From Sedimentibacter sp. MB31-C6 (lineage in GTDB: Bacteria > Bacillota > Clostridia > Tissierellales > Sedimentibacteraceae): DNA of 64,000 nt. The notes beneath the pieces were generated by a model. It saw nothing but the letters and a program-made list of their open reading frames with translations. It was not told where the DNA came from and ran no database searches. The position numbers were made by a program, and so were the translations under genes. This document shows, in pieces, positions 9,952-19,124 of the stretch. Position 1 is the stretch's first letter. Each line of letters starts with the position of its first letter. The stretch covers positions 1,550,001 through 1,614,000 of the forward strand of contig NZ_CP142396.1 in assembly GCF_035934735.1 (NCBI RefSeq). The letters run 5' to 3'.

Positions 9952-11217
9952 TTGAGAATTAATAAAAACATGTATTTTATTGTAATACTTTTAATTATAT
10001 GTGTTGGTTTAGTAGCTTTTTTTGGCATTAAAGCTGGACCAATACAAATTAAAAGTATTCAAGACATAAGATTTGGAATTGATATTAGAGGTGGTGTTGA
10101 AGCAATATACGAACCTAAAGACCTTGATAGGGAACCAACAGATAGTGAACTAGAATCAGCTAAGTTAATTATGGAAACAAGATTAGATTCACAAAATATT
10201 TTAGATAGAGAAATAACTATAGATAAAAACAATGGTCAAATTTTAATTAGATTTCCTTGGAAGTCAGGAGAAGCTGATTTTAATCCAGAAGAAGCAATAT
10301 CAGAACTTGGAGAAACAGCAAAACTTACCTTTAGAGATCCAGAAGGGAATATACTAATTGAGGGTAAAGATGTAATAGAAAGTGAAGTAGAAATTGATAA
10401 GCAAATAAACCGACCGGTAGTAACATTAGTATTTAACGAAGAAGGAACAAAATTATTTGCAGATGCTACAGAAAAATTGATTGACCAACGAATATCAATT
10501 TATATGGATGAAACATTGTTATCTTCTCCTTTTGTAAAGAATAAGATAACAGATGGAAAATCTATTATTACAAATATGGAAAGTATGGAATATGCTGTAG
10601 AATTATCGGATAAAATTAGTGCAGGAGCTTTACCATTTTCACTTATATCGAAAAACCATAGTTCAATTTCACCTACACTTGGTTTTGGTGCTTTAGAAGT
10701 TATGGTAAAGGCTGGAATTATTGCTTTTGCATTAGTGTGTGTATTTATGCTTGTTTATTACAGATTGCTAGGTTTTGTAGCTTGCTTTGCACTAATATTG
10801 CAAATATCCGTTCAAATGTTAGCACTATCAATACCACAGATAACACTTACATTACCAGGTATAGCAGGTATTATACTATCTATAGGATTAGGAGTAGATG
10901 CTAATGTTATTATTTCAGAAAGAGTTATGGAAGAGTTGAGAATTGGTAAAACTTTAGATGGTTCCATAGAATCTGGTTATAAAAAGGCTTTTTCTGCAGT
11001 TTTTGATGGAAACTTAACTAGTATAGTCATAGCAATAATTTTGATGATATTTGGAACAGGTTCTATGCTTTCCTTCGCTTATACACTTATGGTAGGTTGT
11101 GTTCTTAACTTTATATCGGGAGTTGTAATATCAAGAATCATGACTATTTCTTTAAGTTTAAATAAAGTGTTTAGAAAAAAATCCCTATATGGTATAAAGT
11201 ATAAGGAGGCTATCTAA
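9952..11217 (+). CDS. secD: Protein translocase subunit SecD
   Basis: SecD is the RND-type partner of SecYEG that uses the proton or sodium motive force to pull exported proteins outward. It has 421 residues, with an N-terminal membrane segment (about 6-24). A periplasmic-type extracellular P1 domain begins at DIRGGVEAIYE. A five-helix membrane block follows, containing GIAGIILSIGLGVDANVII. The start codon is TTG at 9952 behind GGGAGGA. It overlaps secF by one base. It may be co-transcribed with the upstream decarboxylase genes, since I see no terminator in the 43-base gap. Confidence 0.95.
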   Translation: MRINKNMYFIVILLIICVGLVAFFGIKAGPIQIKSIQDIRFGIDIRGGVEAIYEPKDLDREPTDSELESAKLIMETRLDSQNILDREITIDKNNGQILIRFPWKSGEADFNPEEAISELGETAKLTFRDPEGNILIEGKDVIESEVEIDKQINRPVVTLVFNEEGTKLFADATEKLIDQRISIYMDETLLSSPFVKNKITDGKSIITNMESMEYAVELSDKISAGALPFSLISKNHSSISPTLGFGALEVMVKAGIIAFALVCVFMLVYYRLLGFVACFALILQISVQMLALSIPQITLTLPGIAGIILSIGLGVDANVIISERVMEELRIGKTLDGSIESGYKKAFSAVFDGNLTSIVIAIILMIFGTGSMLSFAYTLMVGCVLNFISGVVISRIMTISLSLNKVFRKKSLYGIKYKEAI

Positions 11218-12128
11218 TGTTTGATTTCTATAAAAAAAGAAAAATATTTTTTGCAATATCTACTTTTATTATTATGCTTGGTATTATATCGGTACTTATA
11301 AATGGCATAGATTTATCTATACAATTTAAAGGTGGAGCAATAATTAAATACTCCTTTATTGGTGATATAGATACTAATGAGGTCGCTGATAAAGCTTCTT
11401 CAGTATTAAATAGAAACACTGAAGTTCAAGTAATTGAGGATATGGCAACTGAAGGCAAGAAATTAGTGTTGAACTTAGCAGGAAATAGTGGATTAGATTC
11501 AAGCGAACAACAAGAATTAGATAATATTCTTAAAACTGAATTTTCAGAATTAAATTTGCAGTTATCTGAATCTAACATGGTTGAGCCTTTCATAGGAAAA
11601 AGATTTTTGATAAATGGATTAATAGCAATTGCCTTATCTGCAGTTTTTATTATTTTATATGTAAGATTTAGATTCAAGAAAATATCAGGGTTATCAGCAG
11701 GAGTAATAGCTCTTATTGCATTGGCACATGATGTTTCTATAGTATTTTTCTCTTTTATACTATTTAAAATACCAATAAATGATTCTTTTATAGCTGTAAC
11801 GTTAACTATAATTGGTTATTCAATAAATGATACAATAGTTATTTATGATAGGATTAGAGAAAACAAAAATCTACCTAAATACAAAAAAGTATCTTATGAA
11901 AATTTAGTAAATAATAGTATTAATGAAACATTGTCTCGTACAATTAATACTACTGTTACAACTGTAGCAAGCGTTGGAATTGTGTACATTTTTGCATATT
12001 TGTATAATATAGAGTCAATAACATCATTTGCTCTTCCAATGATGGTAGGTCTCATTAGCGGTTGTTACTCTACTATATGTTTAGCAGGCCCTATGATGAT
12101 TATGTGGCAAAAGAAGAAAGCCGTTTAG
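11217..12128 (+). CDS. secF: Protein translocase subunit SecF
   Basis: SecF pairs with SecD in the Sec export complex. The 303 residues show one N-terminal membrane helix, the FKGGAIIKYSF motif at the start of the short external domain, and five C-terminal helices with IGYSINDTIVIYDRIREN. The start ATG overlaps the secD stop (TAATG), with AAGGAGG upstream. A clear terminator follows. Confidence 0.95.
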   Translation: MFDFYKKRKIFFAISTFIIMLGIISVLINGIDLSIQFKGGAIIKYSFIGDIDTNEVADKASSVLNRNTEVQVIEDMATEGKKLVLNLAGNSGLDSSEQQELDNILKTEFSELNLQLSESNMVEPFIGKRFLINGLIAIALSAVFIILYVRFRFKKISGLSAGVIALIALAHDVSIVFFSFILFKIPINDSFIAVTLTIIGYSINDTIVIYDRIRENKNLPKYKKVSYENLVNNSINETLSRTINTTVTTVASVGIVYIFAYLYNIESITSFALPMMVGLISGCYSTICLAGPMMIMWQKKKAV

Positions 12129-12148
12129 ATACCATAGGTTAGTATATA

Positions 12149-12177
12149 AAACACCTAAAATTATTAGGTGTTTTTCT
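12149..12177 (+). terminator. Rho-independent terminator after secF
   Basis: Arms AACACCTAA and TTAGGTGTT flank an AATTA loop, followed by a T tract (12171-12175). It ends the topB/secDF transcription block. Confidence 0.85.
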
Positions 12178-12199
12178 TTGAATTAAAGTACGACAAAAG

Positions 12200-12228
12200 T
12201 TGATATAATATGACAATTATGATAAAAT
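12200..12228 (+). promoter_or_regulatory. Promoter of recX
   Basis: TTGATA (12200-12205), 17-base spacer, TAAAAT (12223-12228), with an extended -10 TGA. It lies 38 bases before recX. Confidence 0.65.
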
Positions 12229-12265
12229 AATAATATATAAAATTCATAAGAATTTAAGGGTATTT

Positions 12266-12913
12266 ATGAAAAAAATAACAAAAATAGAATATCAAAAAAA
12301 TAATAAAGATAGAGTTAATATTTATTTAAATGATGAATTTGGATTTGGATTAGATTTAAACATTATGATTAAATATTCCTTATCTAAAAATATGGAGTTA
12401 GATGACGAATTCATATCTGAAATACTAATAGCAGAAGATAAAAATAAAGCATATAACTATGCGATATCAATATTATCAAGAAGAGCTAAAAGCGAAAAGG
12501 AACTTAGATTAAAAATGTCACAAAAAGGATATGAAAATGAGTATATAGATTTTACAATAGATAAACTAAAACAAAATAAATACATAGATGATAGTGATTA
12601 CAGTGAAAGATTTATACTTGATAAATTAAATTTTTCTAAATATGGAAAGCTAAAAATAAGGGAAGCACTTTATAACAAAGGTATAGATAAACAAATAATA
12701 GATGAAAAATTAATTTTAATATCTTCTGAAGATGAATTTAAAAGATCATATGAATTAGCAGAAAAAAAACTTAAAAGTTTATCTAAGCTAGATTCTCAGA
12801 AGAAGAGAATAAAATTGTATAATTTTCTCATAAATAAAGGGTTTGAATATGACACTGTTAAAAAGGTAGTTTCAGAATTGTTAAAGGAAGAGTATAATGG
12901 ATTTGATGATTAA
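12266..12913 (+). CDS. recX: Regulatory protein RecX
   Basis: RecX binds RecA filaments and moderates recombinase activity in the cytoplasm. The 215-residue length and sequence fit. The conserved central block ILSRRAKSEKELRLKM is followed by GYENEYIDFTIDKLKQNKYIDD and YGKLKIREALYNKGI, which are RecX three-helix repeats. recA is not adjacent here. The ribosome site is weak (AAGGGT), but a well-formed promoter lies just upstream. The GGDEF protein gene follows after 29 bases and is probably co-transcribed. Confidence 0.92.
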   Translation: MKKITKIEYQKNNKDRVNIYLNDEFGFGLDLNIMIKYSLSKNMELDDEFISEILIAEDKNKAYNYAISILSRRAKSEKELRLKMSQKGYENEYIDFTIDKLKQNKYIDDSDYSERFILDKLNFSKYGKLKIREALYNKGIDKQIIDEKLILISSEDEFKRSYELAEKKLKSLSKLDSQKKRIKLYNFLINKGFEYDTVKKVVSELLKEEYNGFDD

Positions 12914-12942
12914 ATATAAATTTAATAGAAAGCGGTGATTTT

Positions 12943-13836
12943 GTGATTGATTATTTTAATTATATATCAGATGTAGTAATTAAATGTAAAATAGTGCAGA
13001 AAGATAATATGGGTGAAATTGACTTAAAGGTTCTGTTTGCCAATAAGCAAATACAAAATACAATGGGTGTATCATCAAGCGAAATAATAAATAAAAATTT
13101 GACAGATGTAATACCTAAGCTTTCTAATTCGATTTTTCACTGGCCTAAAATATTAAGCGAAGCAGCAATGACAAGTGAACATAAAGTAATAGAACAATAT
13201 GTTGATGCTTTTGAAAAGTATTTGAAATTTAATATTTTTGGTTATAAGGAAGAGTGTTTTTTTATAACTATACAAGATGTTACAGAAAAAAAAGACATAA
13301 AAAGAAAATTATTAGAAAGAGACAGACAAATAAAACACCTTGAAGATGAGCTAAAATCCAAAGCTAATATTGATATGTTGACTAAATTGTATAATTTTCA
13401 ATTTGTAACTGATAGTATATATAATAGTATAGAAAGCTATAAAGAAGAAGGTATAAATTTTTGTGTTTTATTAATTGATATTGATAACTTTAAAGGAATT
13501 AATAAAAAGTATGGTATTAAAAACGGTGATGCAGTTTTGCAAAATGTAGCTAACACAATTAGTTCATTGGCTAGAAAAATTGATGTAGTTGGCAGATATG
13601 GAAATGACAAATTTATATTGCTTTTGAATAGTATGGATGCAGAAATTGCAAAAATCATGGTTGAAAGATTAAAACAAGATATAAAAAGGCACTCTGCTAA
13701 TTTAGATGGTATAGAAGTTAGTGTTTGTGGTACTTTAATTGAATATCATGGTGAAAGCGAAGAAGAATTACTTGAAAAGATTGAATCAAATATTGATAAA
13801 GCAATGTCTATAGGAAAAGGAACTATAATTTCATAA
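12943..13836 (+). CDS. PAS-like plus degenerate GGDEF protein
   Basis: A 297-residue cytoplasmic protein. Residues 10-115 look like a PAS sensory domain (FANKQIQNTMGVSSSEIINKN, then an FITIQDVTEKK exit). A short coiled coil spans about 115-140, and a GGDEF-fold domain covers 143-297. In that domain the nucleotide-site region LLIDIDNFKGINKKYG is intact, but the signature GG(D/E)EF reads YGNDKF (residues 219-224). Diguanylate cyclase activity is therefore unlikely, and a signalling or GTP-sensing role is more plausible. The start is GTG at 12943. It is the last gene before a convergent intergenic region. Confidence 0.85.
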   Translation: MIDYFNYISDVVIKCKIVQKDNMGEIDLKVLFANKQIQNTMGVSSSEIINKNLTDVIPKLSNSIFHWPKILSEAAMTSEHKVIEQYVDAFEKYLKFNIFGYKEECFFITIQDVTEKKDIKRKLLERDRQIKHLEDELKSKANIDMLTKLYNFQFVTDSIYNSIESYKEEGINFCVLLIDIDNFKGINKKYGIKNGDAVLQNVANTISSLARKIDVVGRYGNDKFILLLNSMDAEIAKIMVERLKQDIKRHSANLDGIEVSVCGTLIEYHGESEEELLEKIESNIDKAMSIGKGTIIS

Positions 13837-13877
13837 GATGCGTTTTTGCAGTATGGATCGCTTTTTTGTCATCTTGA

Positions 13878-13896
13878 GGGTGCGCATTGCGCACCC
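13878..13896. terminator. GC-rich stem-loop between convergent genes
   Basis: GGGTGCG and CGCACCC form a 7-bp stem with a CATTG loop, between the stops of the GGDEF gene (plus) and the protease gene (minus). The flanking T tracts are short, so a terminator role is likely but not certain. Confidence 0.5.
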
Positions 13897-13911
13897 CTTA
13901 ATTTTCAACAT

Positions 13912-15081
13912 TCATGAAAAAATTTTACTTAAATCCAAAATTCCAGCTCCTTGATCGTAGGATGAAGCTTTTATTCTTGAACATGCATTCATTAGTTTTC
14001 TCTTAATATCGAAGTGAGAATAATTTGGATTTTCATTTAATAATAATGCTGCAGCTCCAGAAATCATCGGTGCAGACATAGAAGTTCCGCTTAGCGTAGT
14101 ATAACTTGTTAAATTTTTATGGGACAATGACATAATATCAACACCAGGAGCAATTAAATCTGGCTTTCTAACTCTGTCAATTGTAGGTCCTCTACTGGAA
14201 AAGTCAGCTATAAAATCATCATTTGTTTCAGGTGTTCTATTGTCATTTATAGCTCCTACAGAAATTACATATCTACTCGTTGCTGGTGATAAAATTGTAT
14301 TTCTCATGGGTCCGCTGTTTCCAACAGCAGCAATTACTATCATGCCATTATCAATGGCACGATTTGCAGCTTTTACCAAAGGGTCACGTCTTTCTCTATA
14401 CTGAGCAATAGCACCTAACGAATAATTAACAATTCTAGTTTTGTAAACCTCCTTTGTATCGATAATCCATTGTACAGTTGATAATATATCTGAAGTTCTT
14501 CCATTTCCAGTCTCATCTAATACCTTAATAGACAAAATATTAGATTCTGGAGCGATACCCTTGTATTTTCCTTTTGATGCATAGCCATTTCCACCTAGAA
14601 TTCCTGCACAATGAGTGCCATGACCGTTGTCGTCATAGGGATTAGTTTCATTATTTATAAAATCCTTGAATCCAACAATTCTATTTTTTGGATAAACTAA
14701 ATCCATATGAGGAGAAACACCAGTATCTATTATGGCGACAGTTACACCTTTTCCAGTATAGTTAGTATTTAGAATTCTATCTGCGCCTATTGCTTTCCTT
14801 GCAATGTCCATAACTGCAAACACTCTCGCATCATAACTTATATATTCAATATCCGGATCTTTCATAAATTCAATAATCGACTCAGTATTCATATCGCAAG
14901 CACAACCATTAACAATAGGAAGTTCATAATTGAATTTGTTAGATAATGAAGAAATTTTACCCTCTGCTATTTTTTTGTTATTCTTATAGCTGATAATTAT
15001 TGGTATAATGTCCTTATCCTTAGAATTTATTTTTCCTTGAACAATTGGACAAAGTTTTTCACTATATATATGATTTTTCAT
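13912..15081 (-). CDS. Subtilisin-like serine protease, intracellular (AprX-like)
   Basis: A peptidase family S8 protein of 389 residues without a signal peptide, so it probably acts in the cytoplasm like AprX of Bacillus. The catalytic triad is clear: D119 in AIIDTGV, H154 in NGHGTHCAG and S334 in SGTSMSAP. The oxyanion asparagine is N255 in AVGNSGP. Residues 1-95 look like an inhibitory I9-type prodomain. The ATG is preceded by AGGAAGGTGAT. It is divergent from walR and convergent with the GGDEF gene, so it is monocistronic. Confidence 0.93.
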   Translation of the reverse strand: MKNHIYSEKLCPIVQGKINSKDKDIIPIIISYKNNKKIAEGKISSLSNKFNYELPIVNGCACDMNTESIIEFMKDPDIEYISYDARVFAVMDIARKAIGADRILNTNYTGKGVTVAIIDTGVSPHMDLVYPKNRIVGFKDFINNETNPYDDNGHGTHCAGILGGNGYASKGKYKGIAPESNILSIKVLDETGNGRTSDILSTVQWIIDTKEVYKTRIVNYSLGAIAQYRERRDPLVKAANRAIDNGMIVIAAVGNSGPMRNTILSPATSRYVISVGAINDNRTPETNDDFIADFSSRGPTIDRVRKPDLIAPGVDIMSLSHKNLTSYTTLSGTSMSAPMISGAAALLLNENPNYSHFDIKRKLMNACSRIKASSYDQGAGILDLSKIFS

Positions 15082-15146
15082 TTTTAATCACCTTCCTAAA
15101 TTAATTTATGCTTTTAAATAAAGATGGTGTTCATTTTTAAAAAACA

Positions 15147-15155
15147 TGGTATAAT
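15147..15155 (+). promoter_or_regulatory. Extended -10 promoter of the walR operon
   Basis: TGG followed by TATAAT (15150-15155). I see no good -35 at 17 bases, so it is an extended -10 type. The transcript would begin near 15162 and carry the inverted repeat at 15179-15225. Confidence 0.5.
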
Positions 15156-15178
15156 ATAAATGATTAAATAATAGTTAA

Positions 15179-15225
15179 GATATAGAGAAACAATAAAAAA
15201 TTGATTGTTTATAAATTTCTATATC
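15179..15225 (+). repeat. Two-part inverted repeat in the walR leader
   Basis: Outer arms GATATAGA (15179-15186) and TCTATATC (15218-15225), and inner arms AAACAAT (15188-15194) and ATTGTTT (15204-15210). The inner loop is 9 bases and the internal bulge is asymmetric (1 versus 7). It lies between promoter and gene, so it could be a leader hairpin or an operator. Confidence 0.6.
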
Positions 15226-15250
15226 AACTGTAAAAATAGAGGTGAAATAA

Positions 15251-15937
15251 ATGCCGAAAATATTAGTCGTAGACGATGAAAGACCAATAGCTGAGATTAT
15301 TAGATATAATTTGCAAAAAGAAGAAGGTTACGAAGTAGAAACTGCAAATGATGGTGATGAAGCTATAAAGAAAGTTCATAAAATGAAACCAGATTTAGTG
15401 ATACTTGACATTATGCTACCTAAAAAAAATGGATTTGAAATTCTTAAAGAAATTCGTATGGAATATGTAATGCCTGTTATCATGTTAACTGCGAAGGAAG
15501 AAGAAAATGATAAAATAACAGGATTAGAGCTTGGAGCAGACGATTACATTACGAAACCTTTCAGTAACAAAGAAGTAGTTGCAAGAGTAAAAGCTAATCT
15601 AAGAAGAGTTAAACTTTCGACAGTAAAAGAAGAAATGAAGTCAAAAATTGTGAATGCTGGTAATCTTACAATTGACATGAATACTTATGAAGTCAGTAAG
15701 GAAGGTAAAATTATTGATTTGACTAATAGAGAATTTGACTTACTAAAATATCTATTCCAGAATTCTGATAGGGTTTTTAACAGAGAGCATTTATTAAAGG
15801 AAGTATGGGGTTATGAATTCGGTGATTTGAGAACAGTAGATGTAACCGTAAGAAGACTTAGAGAAAAGATTGAAACAAATGAAGATAAATATATAATCAC
15901 TAAAAGAGGAATGGGATATTACTTCAAGAGTAGATAG
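15251..15937 (+). CDS. walR: OmpR-family response regulator WalR (YycF)
   Basis: Transcription regulator of the essential cell-wall two-component system. The receiver domain (residues 1-120) has the acidic pair D8-D9, the phosphoacceptor D53 in LVILDIMLP, T80 in VIMLTAKEE and K102 in ITKPF. The C-terminal winged helix (about 135-228) contains LTNREFDLLKYL and RTVDVTVRRLREKIE. The length of 228 is typical. It is followed after 9 bases by the WalK-like kinase and then yycH and yycI. That order identifies the operon as wal/yyc rather than another OmpR-type pair. Confidence 0.94.
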   Translation: MPKILVVDDERPIAEIIRYNLQKEEGYEVETANDGDEAIKKVHKMKPDLVILDIMLPKKNGFEILKEIRMEYVMPVIMLTAKEEENDKITGLELGADDYITKPFSNKEVVARVKANLRRVKLSTVKEEMKSKIVNAGNLTIDMNTYEVSKEGKIIDLTNREFDLLKYLFQNSDRVFNREHLLKEVWGYEFGDLRTVDVTVRRLREKIETNEDKYIITKRGMGYYFKSR

Positions 15938-15946
15938 GGAGCAATT

Positions 15947-17731
15947 ATGTTTAAAAGTATAAAATGGCGATTTATTTTAATTTACTTTTTATTAGTATTT
16001 CTTGCAATGTCTATAGTTGGCATGTTTATTGTTGCTCAACTTGAGCAAACACAAATTGAAATGAATTCTAAAAATATGGAAGACCGTATTAAATTAATTG
16101 TTTCAGCTGATTCATTACAAAATGATGTTTGGAATGGACATATTGAAGAAATACAAAACAGTATTAATAATATTCAGGTAGGATATAATGAAAATGTATA
16201 TGTAATTTTGAATGATGATAAGAAAACCATAATAGCTGGTAGTGTAGAGAATACAATTGGTGAAAGTGCTTTTAATTCAAATAATATAAATAATTATATT
16301 CTTACAAAATCTATGGATGGTGATATAGCTGAAATTGCTCCACCAGACATATATGAAGAAACTGATTATTCTGATTTTTATCATATGTCATATCCCGTTA
16401 ATACTAACGGCAATATAAAAGGATACATCTATTTAACTAACAATATAGATTATATATACAAAACAGTTGATCAATCTAAAAGTATAATGACCCAAGCAAC
16501 GGTAATTGCATTGTCACTTACCGTATTTCTTGGGCTTGTTTTAGCAACAAGTATTACAGGACCTATTAAAGAATTAACTGTTAAAGCAAAATTAATGTCT
16601 CAAGGAAATTTTGATCAAAAAGTTGAAGTGAAATCAAATGATGAAATAGGTCAATTAGGAAATATGTTTAATTTCTTAATAGATGAATTAAAAACAACTA
16701 TGTTAAACCTTCATCAGGAAAAAAGTAAAATGGAAACAACATTTAAGTATATGGCAGATGGAGTTTTAACAGTTGACAAAAACGGGAATATAATACACGC
16801 GAATCCTGTTGCAAGGCAAATTGTTTCCTTAGAAATTAATGATGAAAATTATGATAAGGCTGTTTCAGAATTCATGACAAATATGTCTTTAAATGATTTA
16901 AGGTCCCATGATTGGCATGGAACCGAAATAATTCAACGTAATGGTGAAACCTATAAAATTGATTATGCACCTTTTATGGACAATAAAGAAGAAATAGGGG
17001 GTGTTATTCTTGTTTTTAAAAATATCACAGAACAATATAAAATGGAAAACATGCAAAAAGAATTTGTTGCTAACGTATCACATGAATTAAAAACTCCTAT
17101 AACGACTATAAAAAGTTATGCAGAGACTTTATTAGATGGAGCTTTAAATGAACCACCTATAGCAGAGGAATTTCTTAATGTTATTAATTCAGAAAGTGAT
17201 CGTATGTCCAGATTGGTTAGTGATCTATTAAGACTATCTAGAATGGATTATGCTCAAACAAATTGGACTAAAGAAAAGTTAAATGTAAAAGAATTGTTAA
17301 AGGATATTTATAGAAAACTGCACATACAAGCAAAGAATAAGAGTGTTACTATGCATATGGGTGAGGTTCCTAATGATTTGAGTATAGATTTTGACCGAGA
17401 TGGATTTGAACAGATTATGCTTAACATAGCAGGTAATGCAGTTAAGTATACACCCGAAAATGGCAATGTATGGGTAAATGTAATTAGAGAAAAAGGTAAA
17501 ATTATCATTAGCATAAAAGATGATGGTATTGGAATACCCAAGGAAGACCAAAATAGAATATTCGAAAGATTTTATCGTGTTGATAAGGCTAGAGCTAGAC
17601 AATTAGGAGGCACTGGTTTAGGTCTTTCAATTGCAAAACAAATAGCAGAAGCACATGATAGTATTTTAACTGTCGAAAGTGAAGTTCAAAGAGGAACAGA
17701 AATAAAAATAATAATTCCTGAATTAGTATAG
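15947..17731 (+). CDS. walK: Sensor histidine kinase WalK (YycG)
   Basis: Membrane kinase of the cell-wall homeostasis system, 594 residues. The order is TM1 (about 8-30), an extracellular sensor (31-180), TM2 (183-203), HAMP (TGPIKELTVKAKLM onward), a PAS domain (about 265-365), HisKA with H379 in VSHELKTP, and HATPase_c with NIAGNAVKYT (N box), DDGIGIP (G1) and GGTGLGLSIAK (G2). RBS GGAGC precedes the ATG. In Bacillus YycH and YycI bind this kinase in the membrane, and both homologues are encoded directly downstream. Confidence 0.94.
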   Translation: MFKSIKWRFILIYFLLVFLAMSIVGMFIVAQLEQTQIEMNSKNMEDRIKLIVSADSLQNDVWNGHIEEIQNSINNIQVGYNENVYVILNDDKKTIIAGSVENTIGESAFNSNNINNYILTKSMDGDIAEIAPPDIYEETDYSDFYHMSYPVNTNGNIKGYIYLTNNIDYIYKTVDQSKSIMTQATVIALSLTVFLGLVLATSITGPIKELTVKAKLMSQGNFDQKVEVKSNDEIGQLGNMFNFLIDELKTTMLNLHQEKSKMETTFKYMADGVLTVDKNGNIIHANPVARQIVSLEINDENYDKAVSEFMTNMSLNDLRSHDWHGTEIIQRNGETYKIDYAPFMDNKEEIGGVILVFKNITEQYKMENMQKEFVANVSHELKTPITTIKSYAETLLDGALNEPPIAEEFLNVINSESDRMSRLVSDLLRLSRMDYAQTNWTKEKLNVKELLKDIYRKLHIQAKNKSVTMHMGEVPNDLSIDFDRDGFEQIMLNIAGNAVKYTPENGNVWVNVIREKGKIIISIKDDGIGIPKEDQNRIFERFYRVDKARARQLGGTGLGLSIAKQIAEAHDSILTVESEVQRGTEIKIIIPELV

Positions 17732-17740
17732 AGGCATTTT

Positions 17741-19120
17741 ATGGTACGTCAAAGAATAAAAAATTTAATATTATTATTATTGGTTATAGTATGCATTTAT
17801 TTAAGTAGTAATGTATGGATGCAACTTCCTGAATTTATATCATACAATTTAAAAGATGATATAGATTCAGAAGAAGAAATTCCAGAGACTTATTTTTGGG
17901 ATGTAGTTAAACCACTAAAAAATATAATAAAATACAAAGATAATTATACTGTTGTTTATTCTGATGAACATGATTTTTGGAGTAAAACTGTATATGTAAT
18001 TTATGATGCCCTTGAAGACTTTGATAATAGTAATATTTCAGATTCAGCAGCATTTCCTTTAAACTATATAAAATTCGACTTTGTATCTAGTATTCCAATT
18101 GAATTATTTGTTGAGCATATGGAAATTGATGATTTAACAATAAAAGAATCTATTAATAATATAAAAAATGTAATAATTGATTTAGATAACAACAATACTT
18201 TATATATTTACAATGGGGAAAATACAATTAAAATTGAAAGTGATAATATAAATACTAATGAAATTTCTGCTATTGTAAAAGAAATGGATTATGATAAATA
18301 CACAAAATATTCATTTAAAGAAAAAATTGGAGAAAAAACATTAAGAATACCAGTTCCTTTAGAGCAAACTGCATTGAATCCTGTATTTGTTCAATCAGAG
18401 TTAGATGTATTTGATACTGAAGCCATTAATAAAATTGCAAAAGACTATTTTAAAAGTAACTATGAGTATGTTAGAAAATCAGTTGAAGTAAGTGGTAAAC
18501 TCATTTATATGTTTAGAACTGAAAAGGTACTTAAAATCAATGAAGAAGGTTTGCTAGATTTTTATGATGCAAATATAGATATTTACAATGAAAATGGTGT
18601 TTATGAAAGTTTTATTACAGCTCTTAATTTCACAGAAGATTTTTTAGGATTTCCTGAGTATGGATACTTAAGCAATATAGAAAATATTCAGTATGAAGGA
18701 AACTATGGGTATCGTTTTATATTTTCATATAAAATATTAGATAGGCCAATATTATTTAGCAAAGTAAGAGAAAATACAGCATTACAAATAGATGTAGTAG
18801 GAAATAAAGTTGTATCTTACCAGAGATTTATTAGGAATAAAGATGATACACAAATGAATAAGATGAATGAAATTAGTATACTACCTGCTATTGAAGTAAT
18901 AAGAGCAAATTTAGCAGGAGATGATTATGAAGAAAACATGGAAGAATTAAAACCATTAAAAGGTGATATGATTGAGAATATAAGTAATATATACTTAAGT
19001 TACTTTGATTTATCCAGAATCACAAAGGAGCAGGTTTTAAGGGTAGTTTGGGTAATTGAAATAAATGAAAAAAGTTATATTTTCAATGCAATAACTGGCA
19101 GATTGATAGAAGAGTGGTGA
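17741..19120 (+). CDS. yycH: YycH-like regulator of WalK
   Basis: A 459-residue protein with one N-terminal membrane helix (about 8-26) and a large extracellular part, like YycH, which restrains or tunes WalK from outside the membrane. Sequence conservation in this family is low. The call rests on size, topology, the position between walK and a YycI-like gene, and typical elements such as FPEYGYLSNIENIQYEGNYGYRF and the closing IFNAITGRLIEEW. It starts 9 bases after walK and ends 4 bases before yycI. Confidence 0.82.
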   Translation: MVRQRIKNLILLLLVIVCIYLSSNVWMQLPEFISYNLKDDIDSEEEIPETYFWDVVKPLKNIIKYKDNYTVVYSDEHDFWSKTVYVIYDALEDFDNSNISDSAAFPLNYIKFDFVSSIPIELFVEHMEIDDLTIKESINNIKNVIIDLDNNNTLYIYNGENTIKIESDNINTNEISAIVKEMDYDKYTKYSFKEKIGEKTLRIPVPLEQTALNPVFVQSELDVFDTEAINKIAKDYFKSNYEYVRKSVEVSGKLIYMFRTEKVLKINEEGLLDFYDANIDIYNENGVYESFITALNFTEDFLGFPEYGYLSNIENIQYEGNYGYRFIFSYKILDRPILFSKVRENTALQIDVVGNKVVSYQRFIRNKDDTQMNKMNEISILPAIEVIRANLAGDDYEENMEELKPLKGDMIENISNIYLSYFDLSRITKEQVLRVVWVIEINEKSYIFNAITGRLIEEW

Positions 19121-19124
19121 AGGA

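Noticed and set aside
13836-13877. T-rich stretch with GATGCG...CGC after the GGDEF gene as terminator
   Set aside because: Arms are too short or loop too long for a convincing hairpin; the GC-rich stem at 13878-13896 is a better candidate.
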